Of a stretch of DNA of 64,000 bases, positions 40,887-52,212 are shown one piece after another. The stretch is from Aliamphritea spongicola. GTDB taxonomy: Bacteria > Pseudomonadota > Gammaproteobacteria > Pseudomonadales > Balneatricaceae. Made by a program: the position numbers and the translations under genes. Every line of letters starts with the position of its first letter. The first letter of the stretch is position 1. The notes under the pieces were generated by a model. It was not told where the DNA came from. It did not search any database and saw only the letters and a list, made by a program, of their open reading frames with translations. The DNA lies in assembly GCA_024347235.1 (NCBI GenBank), contig AP025283.1:3348001-3412000 (forward strand), given 5' to 3'.

Positions 40887-42105
40887 AAATTAAAAGCCTG
40901 AAAACCCGTATGATTCTGGCCTTTTCCGGCTTCAGTATCTTGCTGGCACTGTTCTACTGGCTCCTGCTGGCCTTATTCCTGGTATTTTCAGAAGATACTA
41001 TTTTTAATCAGCAACTGAGCATTGAGCTGAAACGGCAACAAACCTACTACACACAGCGGGGAAAGTTTGATCAGCTTCCTACCGGGATGAGTATCTACCT
41101 GGGAGACGAAATCAACAGCCATCCGGATGCCGACACAATCACTCAGCTGCCCCCGGCATTGACGAAATTGAAGATCTGAACCTGCATGTAGCCAACACCA
41201 CCTTTCAGTCTAAACCGCTGTATATCCTCTATAACGTCAGAAATCAGGACATTGATCATGACAGCCTGCACTGGCTTAACCAGATAGGGTTAATTGTCTT
41301 TCTGATCGTTTCCGTTACCGGTGTCGGCGTCGGTATTTTTATGGGCCGCCGGACTGCCCGGCCAATACTGCTTCTGGACGCCCGGATTCAGGGTCTGGAA
41401 AAATGCACAGTTCGGTGAAACCGACAGCTTCGGGCCGGATGAAATCGGCCGGCTGGCCCCTCCTTTGCAGAAGCCTATGACCGCAGCCAGCAGTTTTTAA
41501 TCCGCGAAAAACGTTTTACCCGTGAAGTCTCACACGAGCTGCGTACCCCCACTGCAGTCATTCGCGGCGCACTTGATATTCTGGAAGTCCAGCCGGATAA
41601 CCCTGCCGCTCTGCAGCGAATTCGCCGTGCCAACAATAAAACCCAGCAACTGATCGAAACCTTTCTGCTACTGGGCCGGGAAGAGAACCTCAGCCTGTCC
41701 GATGAGTTTCTGGACAGCGAATACGTCTGCACCATGCTGGTCGAACAGCATCAGAAAAACACCTCAGTACCTATCTCTTTTGAACTGAAGGAAGACCCGC
41801 AACTGCAGATTCTGCCGCCCCTGTTCATGGTGCTGCTCAATAACCTGCTGGAAAACGCCATTCGCCATACTGCTGAAGGTGAAATCCGCATCAGCCTGAA
41901 CAAACAGCAACTGACGGTCGCCGATACCGGCAGCGGTTTCCCGCCGGAAATGCTGCCACAGCTGGGACAGGCCTATCTGGAAGGCAGCAGCGGACAAGGG
42001 CTGGGATTATCCATCGTGGTGAGAATCTGTCAGCAATTCGGCTGGTCAGTGAAAGTGGATTCTGAAACAGGCAAAGGCAGCCAGGTACATATTCAGTTTT
42101 CTTAA
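40883..42105 (+). CDS. Sensor histidine kinase of the efflux cluster, three frame breaks
   Basis: About 408-residue kinase. A first helix (MILAFSGFSILLALFYWLLLALFLV), a periplasmic sensor, a second helix (IGLIVFLIVSVTGVGVGIFM), HAMP-like linker, H-box FTREVSHELRTPTAVIRGALDIL, N-box LLNNLLENAIRHTA, and G boxes (VADTGSGFPPEM, GQGLGLSIVVRICQQFG). Breaks lie near 41155 (missing C), 41398 (missing A) and 41458 (missing C). Its sensor half is duplicated in the preceding ORF. It very probably phosphorylates the regulator at 39735 and perhaps also the one at 47892, since no second kinase is present. Confidence 0.87.
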
Positions 42106-42165
42106 CCGCTTTTGACCCGCTGACGGATATAACTGTGACATCTGTAACAAACCGACTGAAACCTG

Positions 42166-43546
42166 ATGTCCAGACACACCTATATTCACCGCGCCGGTGT
42201 TATCTTAACCACCCTGATTCTGTCAGCCTGCAGCAATCTGCAGCCATATCAGAATGAACGTACCGCTCAGGCACTGGCGGTACCGGCGCAATGGCAGGAA
42301 TCTGCAACCGCTCCGCAACAGGCTCTGACGAATCAACTGCTGGATCTGATCGGCGACCCCGCGCTCTATAAACTGGTGGCACAAACTCTGGCGGCAAACT
42401 ACGACCTGCGCCAAACCGCTATCCGCTTAAAGGAACAGCGGCTGGTGAGCCGCAAAGAGGCTGGCGCCACACTGCCAGAACTGAACCTCAATCTGAACTC
42501 AGATCGTAAAAAGATACCGCCACCAGCCATACCCTGTCGCTGGATCTCAGCTGGGAAGCCGATGTCTGGGGGCGGCTAGCCGACCGCAGCCAGGCGGCAG
42601 ATGCCACCACCGAATCCCTCGAACTGGATTACCGGGCCGCAAAGGACTCACTGGCCGCCCGGACCATTCAGAACTGGCTGGATATTCAGATGCGTGCCCG
42701 GATCATTGACACCGAAAGCCAGTGGCTGAACAGCCTGGAAGATACCGAAGGGGTCATCCGGGAACGTTTCCTCAGTGGCCTTGATGGCAGCAACTCGCTG
42801 GCGGATCTGGAAGCCGCCCGGGCGAACGCCGCACTGACCCGTGCCAGCCTTGCTGCCCGGCAACAAAGCCAGGCGAATGCATGGCGTCAGTTGGCTGCCC
42901 TGCAGGGTAAAACCGGCACTGAAGATCTGATTGCAGCGCTGCCATTGTCAGCAACCGTCCCGTCCATCAGCAATCCCCTGCCCGGCTACCCGCTGAAGTA
43001 CTGGCAAACCGGCCAGACCTGCAGGCAGCCCTGCTCAGTATTGACGCTGCTGATGCTCAGGCCAGCGCTACTCACAAGCAACTGTTACCCAGCTTTAACC
43101 TCACCGCCAGCCTGAGTAATTCAGCAGGGAATCTGGGGGATCTGTTATCAGGCTCCACCGCCTGGAGCCTACTGGGCCAACTTACTGCCCCGCTGTTCAA
43201 TGCAGGACGTTTAAAAGCAGACGCAGAGATTGCTGACCTGCAGGCAGAACGCAGCTACCTCAGCTACCAGCAGGCCCTGCTCAATGCCGTTAACGAAGTG
43301 GAAACCGCCCTTGGCCAGGAAACCTCACTGGCGGAACAACAAACCCAGTTACAGGCAGCGGTAAAGCATTCTGAAGCCAGCCTTGAGCATTATCAGGCCC
43401 GCTACCGCAATGGCCTGAATGACGTTCTGGACCTGCTGACCGCCCAGCAAAATGCCTTTAACAACCGTATCCGGCTTCTTGAGATTCAACAGGCCCGGCT
43501 GACCAACCGCATTACGCTGGGGCTGGCACTGGGCATGGGAGTTTAA
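42166..43546 (+). CDS. Outer-membrane efflux channel lipoprotein (NodT/OprM type), two frame breaks
   Basis: About 460-residue TolC-superfamily channel. The N-terminal signal ends in a lipobox (LILSACSN), giving a lipid-anchored outer-membrane protein. Family features are YDLRQTAIRLKEQRL, LDLSWEADVWGRLADR, NRPDLQAALLSIDAADAQ in repaired form, and LTAPLFNAGRLKADAEIA, with the two coiled-coil halves of the periplasmic tunnel. Breaks lie near 42513 (A-run) and 42990. It starts 60 bp after the kinase and ends 2 bp before the adaptor, consistent with one operon. Confidence 0.88.
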
Positions 43547-43548
43547 TC

Positions 43549-44732
43549 ATGACACTGAAACAACACCGCAAAACCATTTTATATACGGTCCTCGCGTTCA
43601 TCACCGTACCCACGGCGCTCGTATACACCAACTATGCTGTCAGCAACCAGCCGGAACCGGTACGGCAGGAACAGGCGATCACGACTCCCGGGTTACCGTG
43701 CTGCCGGTAACAGCCGCCACCTACCGAAGTCAGATTCAGGCATTCGGAGAAGTACAGGCCACCGACCAGATCAGCCTTAAATCTGAAGTCAGCGGCAAAG
43801 TGATCTGGCGTAACCCGGCATTTGTCAGCGGCGGGCTGGTAGAAAAAGGTACCGAACTGATCCACATTGACCCGACCGGCTATAAAGCTCTGCTGGCCAG
43901 CGCCCGGCAAACACTGGCGGAAGCCAAACTGACACTGCAGCAGGAACAGCGGCAAAGAGCAGGCCCTGCAGGATTGGAAACGGGCCGGTATAAGCGAAAA
44001 ACCCGGTCCCCTGCTGCTGCGTGAACCTCAGCTGGCCGCGGCCAATGCCCGCTACAGCGCGGCAAAAGCAGCCGTCGCCGACGCCCGGCGCAACCTGGCA
44101 CAAACCCGGCTCAAAGCACCGGCCGACAGCCTGATTACCAAACGGCTGATTGCCACGGGCAGCTACCTGAACCAGGGTGACACCGTTGCCAGCCTGCAAA
44201 CCAGCAGCCAGGCAGAAGTCCGACTGGCCCTATCCGCCAGCCAGTGGCAACAGTTACCTGCGGATCCCCTGGGAGAAGCCGTTGAGCTCCACAGCCGTGA
44301 CCTGCCCGGCGTTCGCTGGCAGGGAAACATCGAACGGCTGTCACATAACATTAATGCTAACACCCGGCTGCGCACCTGACGGTCAGCGTCGAACAGCCCT
44401 TCAGTCAGCCACAACCCCTGCTGTTTGGCAGCTTTGTACAGGCTCAGCTTGAAGGCCAGCCGACCCCGGATCTGTTTGCACTGCCAGCCACTGCACTGAC
44501 CGCCGACGGTTATCTCTGGTACGTCACCAATAACACACTCAAACGGGCTGCCCGTTCAGTGCTGTTCAGTGATGGCGACACGCTATATGTCGCCAGAGGC
44601 GAACTGCCGGAACAGATCAGTCTGGTGCGTAAACCTGTATCCGGTTACCTGGCCGGAATGAAAGTACAGGCCGTTAACGACGAAACCATCACCCCTGCGC
44701 TGGCCTCAGTCAGCGGGGAGAACCAGCCATGA
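43549..44732 (+). CDS. RND periplasmic adaptor (membrane fusion protein), about four frame breaks
   Basis: About 395-residue adaptor linking the RND pump to the outer-membrane channel. An N-terminal membrane anchor (TILYTVLAFITVPTALVYT) is followed by a barrel-sandwich domain (FGEVQATDQISLKSEVSGKV, LVEKGTELIHIDPTGYKALL), an alpha-hairpin (AARYSAAKA-type coiled coil around 44040-44110) and the lipoyl return strand (TRLKAPADSLITKRLI). Breaks lie near 43690, 43960, 44375 and possibly one more in the hairpin. The stop (TGA 44730) overlaps the RND start. It is frame-poor but collinear throughout. Confidence 0.82.
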
Positions 44733-47700
44733 ATGCTTCCGTTTCCGCCAGCAAAGGCTGGGTTGCCTGGTTCACCCGCAATCCGGTAGCTGCCAACCTG
44801 CTAATGGTATTTATTCTGGTGATCGGCAGCCTCACCGCCATGAACTTACGGGTAGAAGATTTTCCTTCCCTGCCTCCTAACAGCATCAGCGTCACCGTCA
44901 GCTATGACAGCGGCTCCGCCCTGACCAGCGAAGAAGGCGTCACCATCAAGCTGGAAGAAGCCCTTAACGGCGTACCGGGCATTAAACAGATATCCAGCAC
45001 CTCTGACGGCAGCGGCAGCACACTGACCGTTGAACAGACCAGCGGCTACAACCTGGACACCCTGTATCAGGACGTCAAAAACCGCATCGACAGCATCACC
45101 ACCCTGCCGGATCAGGCAGAAACGCCGGTGGTCAGCCGCCAGCTGGATATTGAAGACGCACTCAGCGTGCACATTTACGGCAGTGCCGATCAGCAAACCC
45201 TGCAAAACACCGCCAAACGCCTGCGGGATCAGTTACTTGCCAACCCGTTCATCGAGGAAGTAGTCACCGGAGGCCGGCAGACACCGGAGATCACCATTCA
45301 GGCTGATGAGCAGTTACTGCAGTCTATGGGCCTGAGTCTGAATGATATTGCCACCCGGATCGCTGCCGCCTCAGTCACTGAATCCGGCGGCGAACTCTAC
45401 AGCGAAAACGGTACCCTGATCGTCAAAGCCGATCAGCCCAAATACTTCCAGCGTGAGTTTGCAAATATCCTGATCAGCGAAACCCGCGACGGTCAGCGAA
45501 TCACGCTCGGAGACGTCGCCCGGGTATCCGACAGCTACGCCCAGTCAGGCATTATCGCTCGTTATAACGGCCAGCCGGCGGTTGAACTGGCGGTACAGAT
45601 GTATGGCAGTTCAGACATCATGCAAATCTCTGAAAATGTTAAAACCGAAGTTGCAGCGTTTCAGTCACAGTTGCCGGCCAATGTTCACACCAGCGTCTGG
45701 AACGACAGCAGCGTCTACATCACCGAACGGCTGGGGCTGCTGCTGAACAACAGTCTGATGGGCATTGCGCTGGTCATGCTGATGCTCTCCCTGCTGCTGA
45801 ACGTAAGGGTAGCCTTCTGGGTGGGCGCCGGCCTGCCAGTGATTTTTGCCGGTGCCATGCTGTTGCTCGGACCCAACTTCTACAACCTGAGCCTCAATGA
45901 AATCACCACCTTTGGTTTTATTATTGCACTGGGAATTGTCGTGGATGACGCCGTCGTGGTGGGTGAAAGCATCTATGCCGAACGGGAACGGCACGGTGCT
46001 AGTATCGAATCTACTATCCGCGGTGCCCAGCGAGTCACCGTCCCTACGGTATTCGGAGTACTGACCACAGTCGCCGCCTTCATGGCCCTGTCACTGGTGG
46101 AAGGCCGGCTGGGTAAAATCTTTGCCATGTTCGCCTACGCTGCAGCGTTCTGTCTGATTTTCTCCTGATCGAATCCAAGCTGATTCTGCCCGCGCACCTG
46201 GCCAATTTACGAATGCATTCATCCGGCGGCAAAAACCCGCTGGCAAGAAGCTGGCGCTGGTTACAGAGTAAGATCAGCCAGGGGCTGAACTACTGGATCA
46301 GGCACCTGTACCGGCCGTTTATTCATCAGGCGCTGAAACTGCGCTATGCCACCCTGCTTCTGGCCATTACCATCTTTATTCTGGTGATCGGCATGATACT
46401 CTCCGGCCAGATTCGCTCAGTATTCTTCCCGGACATTCCCGAGAATACCATTCAGGTCTCCCTGACACTGGAAGACGAAGCCGGCTATGGGCTGGTGCAG
46501 TCACAGGCACTGGAAATTGAACAAGCAGGTCAGCTAATCAGCCAACAGCTACAGGACGAATTCCAGCTGGATATGGCGCCGATCCAAAGCCTCGCGCTGC
46601 TGACCACCGACACCGGTGCCACCCTGACAGCAGAACTGTCCCCGCTCAGCAGCCGCCCCTTCAGCACCAACCTGATCGCCGAACGCTGGGAAGCGGCGAC
46701 CCCTGCTCTTGAAGCCGTACGGCGGTTACGCTTCATTACCGATCATGAAGACGAAGCCGACATCAGCATTGACTTACGGGCAACCGACTCCGCCACCCTG
46801 CAAACCGCCAGCCGCCAGGTACAACAGGCACTGAGTAACTACGCAGGCGTTTCCGGTGTTCAGAACAGCATGAAAGCCGGCCAGCCTCAGATCGACCTGC
46901 AACTGCGTCCGGAAGGTCAGGCGATGGGGCTGACCACCGCCATGCTGGCTCAGCAGATTCAGCAAGCCTATCAGGGCTATGAAGTACAGCGTATTCAGCG
47001 TGGCAAAGACGAAGTAAAAGTAAGGGTTCGCTATCCGGACGAACAGCGCCGCAGTGCCGATGACCTCAACCGTGCACATATCCGTACGCCGGAAGGCCAG
47101 GCCGTGCCGTTACTGGCAGTTGCGGATATTTCCTCCGGATATGTGGCCCGGGAAATCGAGCGTATCGACCGCAGCCGGGTGGCCGTCATTACCGCCGACC
47201 TGAACAAACAGGTCGCCGATGCCAATGACATTCTCGCCGCACTGGAAAGCGAACTGTTTCAGCAACTCCGGCTGGATAACCCCGGCCTGAGCATTGTGCT
47301 CAGCGGCGAAGCCCAGGAAGAAGCGGAATCCACCGGCTCACTGGTCATCGCATTTGCAGTTGCCTTGCTGGCAATCTACGCCCTGCTGGCCATTCCGCTG
47401 AAGTCCTATACCCAGCCCCTGCTGATCATGACTGCCATTCCCTTCGGCATCATCGGTGCGCTGCTGGGCCTCTGGCTGCACGGTTTATCACTGAGCATTC
47501 TGGCGATGTTCGGTATCCTTGCGCTGTCCGGTGTGGTGGTCAACGACAGCCTGCTACTCATCAGCCGCTTTAATGAAAACCGCAGCCTCGGCAAAGGCGT
47601 CAAACTGGCTATGATAGAAGCCTGTTGTGGCCGGATGCGGGCCATCATTCTGACCTCGGTTACCACCTATGTGGGTCTGGTTCCCCTGATACTGGACACC

Positions 47701-47895
47701 TCAGAAAGTGCACAGATTCTGATTCCCGCCGCCGTTGCCATGGGCTATGGTATTCTGTTTGCCACCATGATTACGCTGATACTGATTCCGGCGCTGGTGA
47801 TGATCAGTGAAGATTTTCGCTTCAGTCAAACCGGCAAGAACAAGGCTGAACAGCCTTTGCCAACCCACCCTCAGATTGCGGAGACAAGCCTATGA
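44729..47895 (+). CDS. RND-family efflux pump inner-membrane transporter (HAE1-like), one frame break
   Basis: About 1055-residue, 12-helix proton-driven pump. It starts PVAANLLMVFILVIGSLTAM. The porter domains include ISSTSDGSGSTLTVE and GRQTPEITIQAD. The transmembrane relay motif is ITTFGFIIALGIVVDDAVVVGE, with the paired Asp residues. The second half repeats the plan (RYATLLLAITIFILVIGM, ILALSGVVVNDSLLLISRFNE). A missing base near 46165 splits it at the loop between halves (CLIFSLIESKLILPAHL). The substrate is unknown. Members with this architecture export amphiphilic compounds such as biocides and fatty acids. It is translationally coupled to both neighbours by ATGA overlaps. Confidence 0.9.
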
Positions 47896-48565
47896 CACTC
47901 AGCACCTTGCTGGTTGAAGATGATCAGGACCTTGCAGACTCCATCTGCGAATACCTGCGTCTGAAATCCGTCAGCGTTGAACACGCAAACAATGGGCCTG
48001 AGGGCCTGAGGCTGGCCAGCACTAATCACTACGATGTATTACTGCTGGACCTTATGCTGCCCGGGCTGGACGGCCTCAGTCTGTGTCGGGAACTGCGTAG
48101 CCAGGGCATTAAAACCCCGGTTCTGATGCTCACCGCCCGGGATACCCTGGATGATAAAGTAGCCGGCTTCACTGCCGGCAGCGATGACTACCTCGTGAAG
48201 CCCTTCGCACTGGAAGAACTGACCGTACGGGTTCACTCACTGGCCCGATGGCACAGTGGCCAGATCCGTACTCTGGAAGTGGGAGACCTCCGGCTGGATC
48301 TGGATAACCAGCAAGCCTGGCGACAACAGCAACCCCTGAAGCTCTCCCTACCGGTTTTATCCTGCTGGAAATTCTGATGCGTGCCAGCCCGGCTATCATC
48401 ACCCGGGAAGCGCTGGAACAGGCCGTCTGGTCCGATGAACCGCCAGACAGTAACGCCCTGAAAGTCCACCTCTATCACCTGCGCAAACAGGTGGATAAAC
48501 CTTTCAGCCAGCCACTAATCCACACCCTGCCGGGAAAAGGCTACGCACTGAAACAAAGCGGATAA
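47892..48565 (+). CDS. OmpR/PhoB-type response regulator (second in cluster), one frame break
   Basis: About 224-residue regulator whose ATG overlaps the RND stop. Receiver: VEDDQDLADS, phospho-Asp in LLLDLMLPGLDG, DDYLVKPFA. DNA-binding domain: REALEQAVWSDEPPDSNALKVH then LPGKGYAL. A missing base near 48348 separates the halves (restoring LKLSPTGFILLEILM). It is paralogous to the regulator at 39735. Having no kinase of its own, it either shares the upstream kinase or is a duplicated output arm that feeds back on the efflux operon. Confidence 0.87.
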
Positions 48566-48589
48566 CAAAAGCGGATAACAACAGGAAGG

Positions 48590-49744
48590 CTAGCGGGCCA
48601 GCTTCAGTTGCCGGCCCAATAACTTCGGCGAACAGCCAAACTGGTCTTTAACGTTTTTGCTGAAATGTGAGGTGCTGGAAAACCCGCAGGCAATGGAAAT
48701 TTCGGTAATACTCTTGCTGGTTTTCTGTAGCAGCTCTCTTGCCCGATTCAGCCGCAGCTCCATGTAATAACGGGACGGCTGGCTGTCCAGATACTTTCTG
48801 AACAGCCGCTCTACCTGCCGGCGGAAATGCCCAGCAAATCGGAGATCTCCTGCAGGCTCAGCGGCTCTTCAATATTCGACTCCATCAGCAAAATAGCATC
48901 CTGCAAACAGGCCGGCATATATACCGACTGACGCCGCTGGGCACCGCGCTGCGTATCACCTGAAGGCCGGGCCGTACACACCAGCTTGTCGGATACCGCT
49001 CTAGCCAGTGTCTGACCATGCGCCTCACCAACAAAATGCAGCAATAAATCCTGCACATCACTGCCACCGGCACAACTGAAGCGGTCTTTATCCACTACAT
49101 ATAATTGCGAACTGAGTATCAGACGCGGATACTCCTCCTGCAATGCCGCCAGATACTCCCAGTGGGTAGTGCAGGCATAATCATCCAGCAAACCGGCCCG
49201 GGCCAGCGGATAACTGCCTGCCCCGAACGCACCGATTTCCAGACCAAAATGCCCCGCCTGCCGCAGCCAGCGCAGCACCTGCGGATCATCACAATCCAAA
49301 CCGCCGCATACAATCAGCTTATCCAGCCGCGCTGGATCAAGCCCTGTATCCCCTGCTGAACCCCAACCTCAAAACCTTCTTCTGACACCACCGCCAGACC
49401 GTCCCAGCTGCACAGCGTCCAGCGATACAGCGTCTGCTCTGCCAGCTTATTGGCATGACTCAGCACAGCGACCGCTGCACTCAGACACGCCATCCCCGTA
49501 CCCGGTAACAGCAAAAAGCGATTTCCTCTACGCTCTCCGCCACCTGAGGCCCGGTAAGCATATTCATCTCAGCCGCTGTGTTCTCTTTACCAAAAGCAGG
49601 CCGTATCACCACCTTAGACTCAACAGGCGGGAAATCACGGTCACGGTAAAGCTGAGGCACATGCAAAGGCAGGGAATTGACTGACGAACTGACAGACGAA
49701 CTAAAAGACGAACCGGGAAATACAGATTTAGATAGCAGACTCAT
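48590..49744 (-). CDS. GlxA-type AraC-family regulator (DJ-1/PfpI domain), about three frame breaks
   Basis: About 385-residue regulator. The N-terminal DJ-1/PfpI-like domain (FLLLPGTGMACLSAAVAVLSHAN, KLIVCGGLDCDDPQVLRWL, IGAFGAGSYPLARAGLLDDY) is followed by a C-terminal AraC HTH pair (EPLSLQEISDLLGIS and KSITEISIACGFSSTSHFSKNVK). Breaks lie near 49512, 49308 and 48822. An unusual N-terminal extension of about 60 residues, very Ser-rich at the start, precedes the DJ-1 part. GlxA-type members regulate use of glycine betaine, carnitine, arginine or related amines. It is convergent with the efflux cluster, and no target is adjacent. Confidence 0.84.
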
Positions 49745-50050
49745 AGGCGCGGGCCATACAACGGGCAGATTATTATTGTTTGCCGAACTTACCCCGATAA
49801 TAGCCCTGCCGGCTCTACCCGTAAATTTAATAATTTATATAGAAGCTATGAGAAATTCTGTTAGCCAGAGCTATTCTGATAATCACTGCAACAGAAAGAT
49901 AAAGATACATAAAGCATTACTTTCTGAGACACAGGTCCACCCTTTCATTGGCGGCAAGCGCTTCCTGACTCCGATTAAAGCAATAAAGCAGGATTTTGAT
50001 AAGTGTAATCCTCAGTGCTACACTCAATATCGCATTGACAAGGAGTCAGC
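49745..50050. other. AT-rich intergenic region before the toxin gene
   Basis: Base composition is clearly lower in GC than flanking genes. It should contain the promoters of the divergent AraC-type regulator and of the toxin-antitoxin pair. No gene was recognised. Confidence 0.45.
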
Positions 50051-50438
50051 TTGAATATTTACAAGGAAAAGGATTCTCTAGGTGGGCCCGCCACGAAGGT
50101 ATTAGCGATGAAGAACTGCTAAAAACCATCAAGGAAATGGAAAGCGGTCTGGTGGGTAACAATCTCGGTAGCAACCTCTATAAGAAAAGAATAGCCAGAA
50201 AGGGAGAAGGTAAAAGTGGCGGTTACCGCACCCTTATCGGCTGTAAACTGGGAAACACTGCTTTTTATCTTTATGGCTTTCCCAAGAATCATAAAGCCAA
50301 TATAAGCGCCAAGGAAAAACGGGCACTAAAAGAACTGGCCGCAACGATGCTTGGTATGAGCGACAAAAACCTGCAAAAGCTCTCTCAAGCGGCGCATATA
50401 TCGAAATACCAAACAAAGAGGATCAACATAATGGATAA
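50051..50438 (+). CDS. Type II toxin, RelE/HigB-like, two frame breaks
   Basis: About 130-residue probable toxin. A perfect AAGGAG five bases before TTG 50051 sets the start. Restoring one A in the A-run near 50068 gives NIYKEKGFSRWARHEGISDEEL. The body KEMESGLVGNNLGSNLYKKRIARKGEGKSGGYRTL and FYLYGFPKNHKANIS follow the RelE-like family paired with NadS-type antitoxins. A second missing base near 50393 restores a C-terminus (YIEIPNKEDQHNG) and a TAA that overlaps the antitoxin start by 8 bp. As sequenced the toxin runs into the antitoxin in frame, which is probably false. Confidence 0.75.
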
Positions 50439-50738
50439 GTCTGTCTTAGATGCCGTCCATGAAAGCGCTAAAGAGTTACATAAGGCCGGCGCGATTGAAC
50501 AACAAACAATGCGTAAATTCGATGCCCTCTGTCTGCCACCGGTAAAACAGATGAAAGGTGCAGATATCCGTCGTTTACGGGAACGTGAAGGCGTCAGCCA
50601 ACCGGTTTTTGCTGCCTATCTGAACACCAGCAAAAGCACTGTTAGCAAATGGGAGCGTGACGAAAAACGCCAATGGGAACAACATTAAAACTCTTAAACA
50701 TTGTTGAAGCCAAAGGGCTGGAAGTATTAACAGGATAA
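50431..50738 (+). CDS. HTH antitoxin (NadS/HigA-like), one frame break
   Basis: About 103-residue antitoxin starting at ATG 50431. MRKFDALCLPPVKQMKGADI is followed by an XRE-type HTH (REREGVSQPVFAAYL then TSKSTVSKWERDEKR). A missing base near 50675 restores the family end (LKLLNIVEAKGLEVL) and moves the stop to TAA 50736. The antitoxin binds and neutralises the toxin encoded just before it, and usually represses the operon through its HTH. The overlap with the toxin fits a co-translated pair. Confidence 0.8.
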
Positions 50739-50790
50739 AACAAAGAACCTTCAAATTCCGGGACAGTGAAAAGCTAACAGGGAGGCTGGG

Positions 50791-51433
50791 ATGCAAACAG
50801 AACTGAAGGAATACTATAAAAACCGCGCCACAGAGTTTGATGAAATCTACACCAGGCCTGAACGTCAGCAAGATATCCAGCAACTCACAGCTTTCCTGAA
50901 GAACAGCTTAGCCGGTAAACACGTACTGGAAATCGCCTGTGGTACCGGATTCTGGACACAGAAATACAGCACAGATGCAGCAAGCGTATTGGCAACAGAC
51001 TACAACGAAGCAGTGCTGCAGGTTGCCAGAAGCAAAGACTATTCAAATCCGAATATAGAGTTTGTCGCCGACGATGCCTACAGCCTCAGCAATGTGAGCC
51101 AAAAGCCAACGCCTGTTATGCCGGCTTCTGGCTGTCTCACGTGGAAAAGAACAAACTCAGCCCATTCATACAAACCCTGCACAAGAACCTCGAACCAGGC
51201 AGTACCGTTATATTTGCGGATAATCTCTACGTTGAAGGTAACAGTACCCCGATCAGCCGCCAGGATGCAGAGGGCAACACCTACCAAACCCGCACACTGA
51301 AAGATGGTACCCGCCACGACATACTTAAAAACTTCATCACTGAAGAGGACTTTCACAGCTTACTCAGTGACAGTGTTAAAAACCTGCACTATAAAAGCTG
51401 GGGCATTTCTGGTATGGATGCTACGAGCTATAA
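50791..51433 (+). CDS. Class I SAM-dependent methyltransferase, two frame breaks
   Basis: About 214-residue methyltransferase of the Methyltransf_25/11 type. Motif I is VLEIACGTGFWTQ, followed by the acidic end of strand 2 (VLATDYNEAVLQVA) and motif DDAYSL. Breaks lie near 51108 (restoring CYAGFWLSHVEK) and near 51405, where repair ends the protein at FWYGCYEL and TAA 51431. Unrepaired, the frame runs to 51617 with an atypical tail. The substrate is unknown. A good ribosome site (GGGAGG) precedes ATG 50791. It sits in an AT-richer patch with the toxin-antitoxin pair. Confidence 0.8.
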
Positions 51434-51792
51434 ACACCTGTATACGCCAGAGCAGAAACAGAGATTTAGCCAGTTCGCATCTACTCCAATATCTTTATGG
51501 TTAGCCTGTACCAGCTACAGTTTTTATTGGTTACCTTCAGATCATCACAACCCCGGTGTAACCCCTCGCAGACATAACAGAATCACTAATACCATCTACA
51601 ATGATCATTACCTTTAAAAAGAGTAATAGCGTCAGGTCGGAATTTTACCGTTCAGCGTCACCTTTGATCACGATTAAAAACCACATAAATGGCTGACTGA
51701 CAAGACACGCAGAACCCCTTTACGCTCCTGAACTTCCTGATTAAGGGAGCTGCTACACAACATCATTATTAAAATCTAAAGGGGACTGAAAA
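51434..51792. other. Intergenic region
   Basis: AT-rich. No gene or strong hairpin seen. GGGGAC just before 51793 is the ribosome site of the next gene. Confidence 0.45.
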
Positions 51793-52146
51793 ATGCGTCA
51801 CTCACTGATTATATGCATATTAATGTCTTTCTCTGGCGCTGCGCTGGCAACACCGGATCTCAATGAAGCCGCTGATGACGTCTGTGCTTGTATGGAAGCA
51901 CCCTACGCACAGATCGAACAGGCCATGGAAATGTTGAATGCCGCTCAGGCTTCAGGAGATACCAGTGCACTTATCGCAGCCCAGGGTGAAATGCTGGGCG
52001 TCATCAACGCTGCCAGCCAGTGCTTTAATGAATTGTCGGTAAAATATCCGGAAATCAGCCAGAGCCAGGATTTGCAGCAACAGGTTATGGCGATAGCTGA
52101 TGATCAGTGCCCGAATCCGGCCGATGCGATGTTTTCGAATCAGTAA
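51793..52146 (+). CDS. Small exported protein of unknown function
   Basis: A 117-residue protein with a clear signal peptide (HSLIICILMSFSGAALA, cleavage before TPDLN). The mature part is mostly helical and acidic, with four Cys: CACM near residue 32, one in SQCFNEL near 76 and one in DQCPNP near 107. These are likely to pair as disulfides in the periplasm. No family is recognised. The frame is intact and RBS-like GGGGAC is present. Confidence 0.65.
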   Translation: MRHSLIICILMSFSGAALATPDLNEAADDVCACMEAPYAQIEQAMEMLNAAQASGDTSALIAAQGEMLGVINAASQCFNELSVKYPEISQSQDLQQQVMAIADDQCPNPADAMFSNQ

Positions 52147-52212
52147 ACCTGCAGAGGCCACTGTTTCCAACCTGAACCTGGCGTTTTTACGCCGAAACGA
52201 TGGAAAAATATC

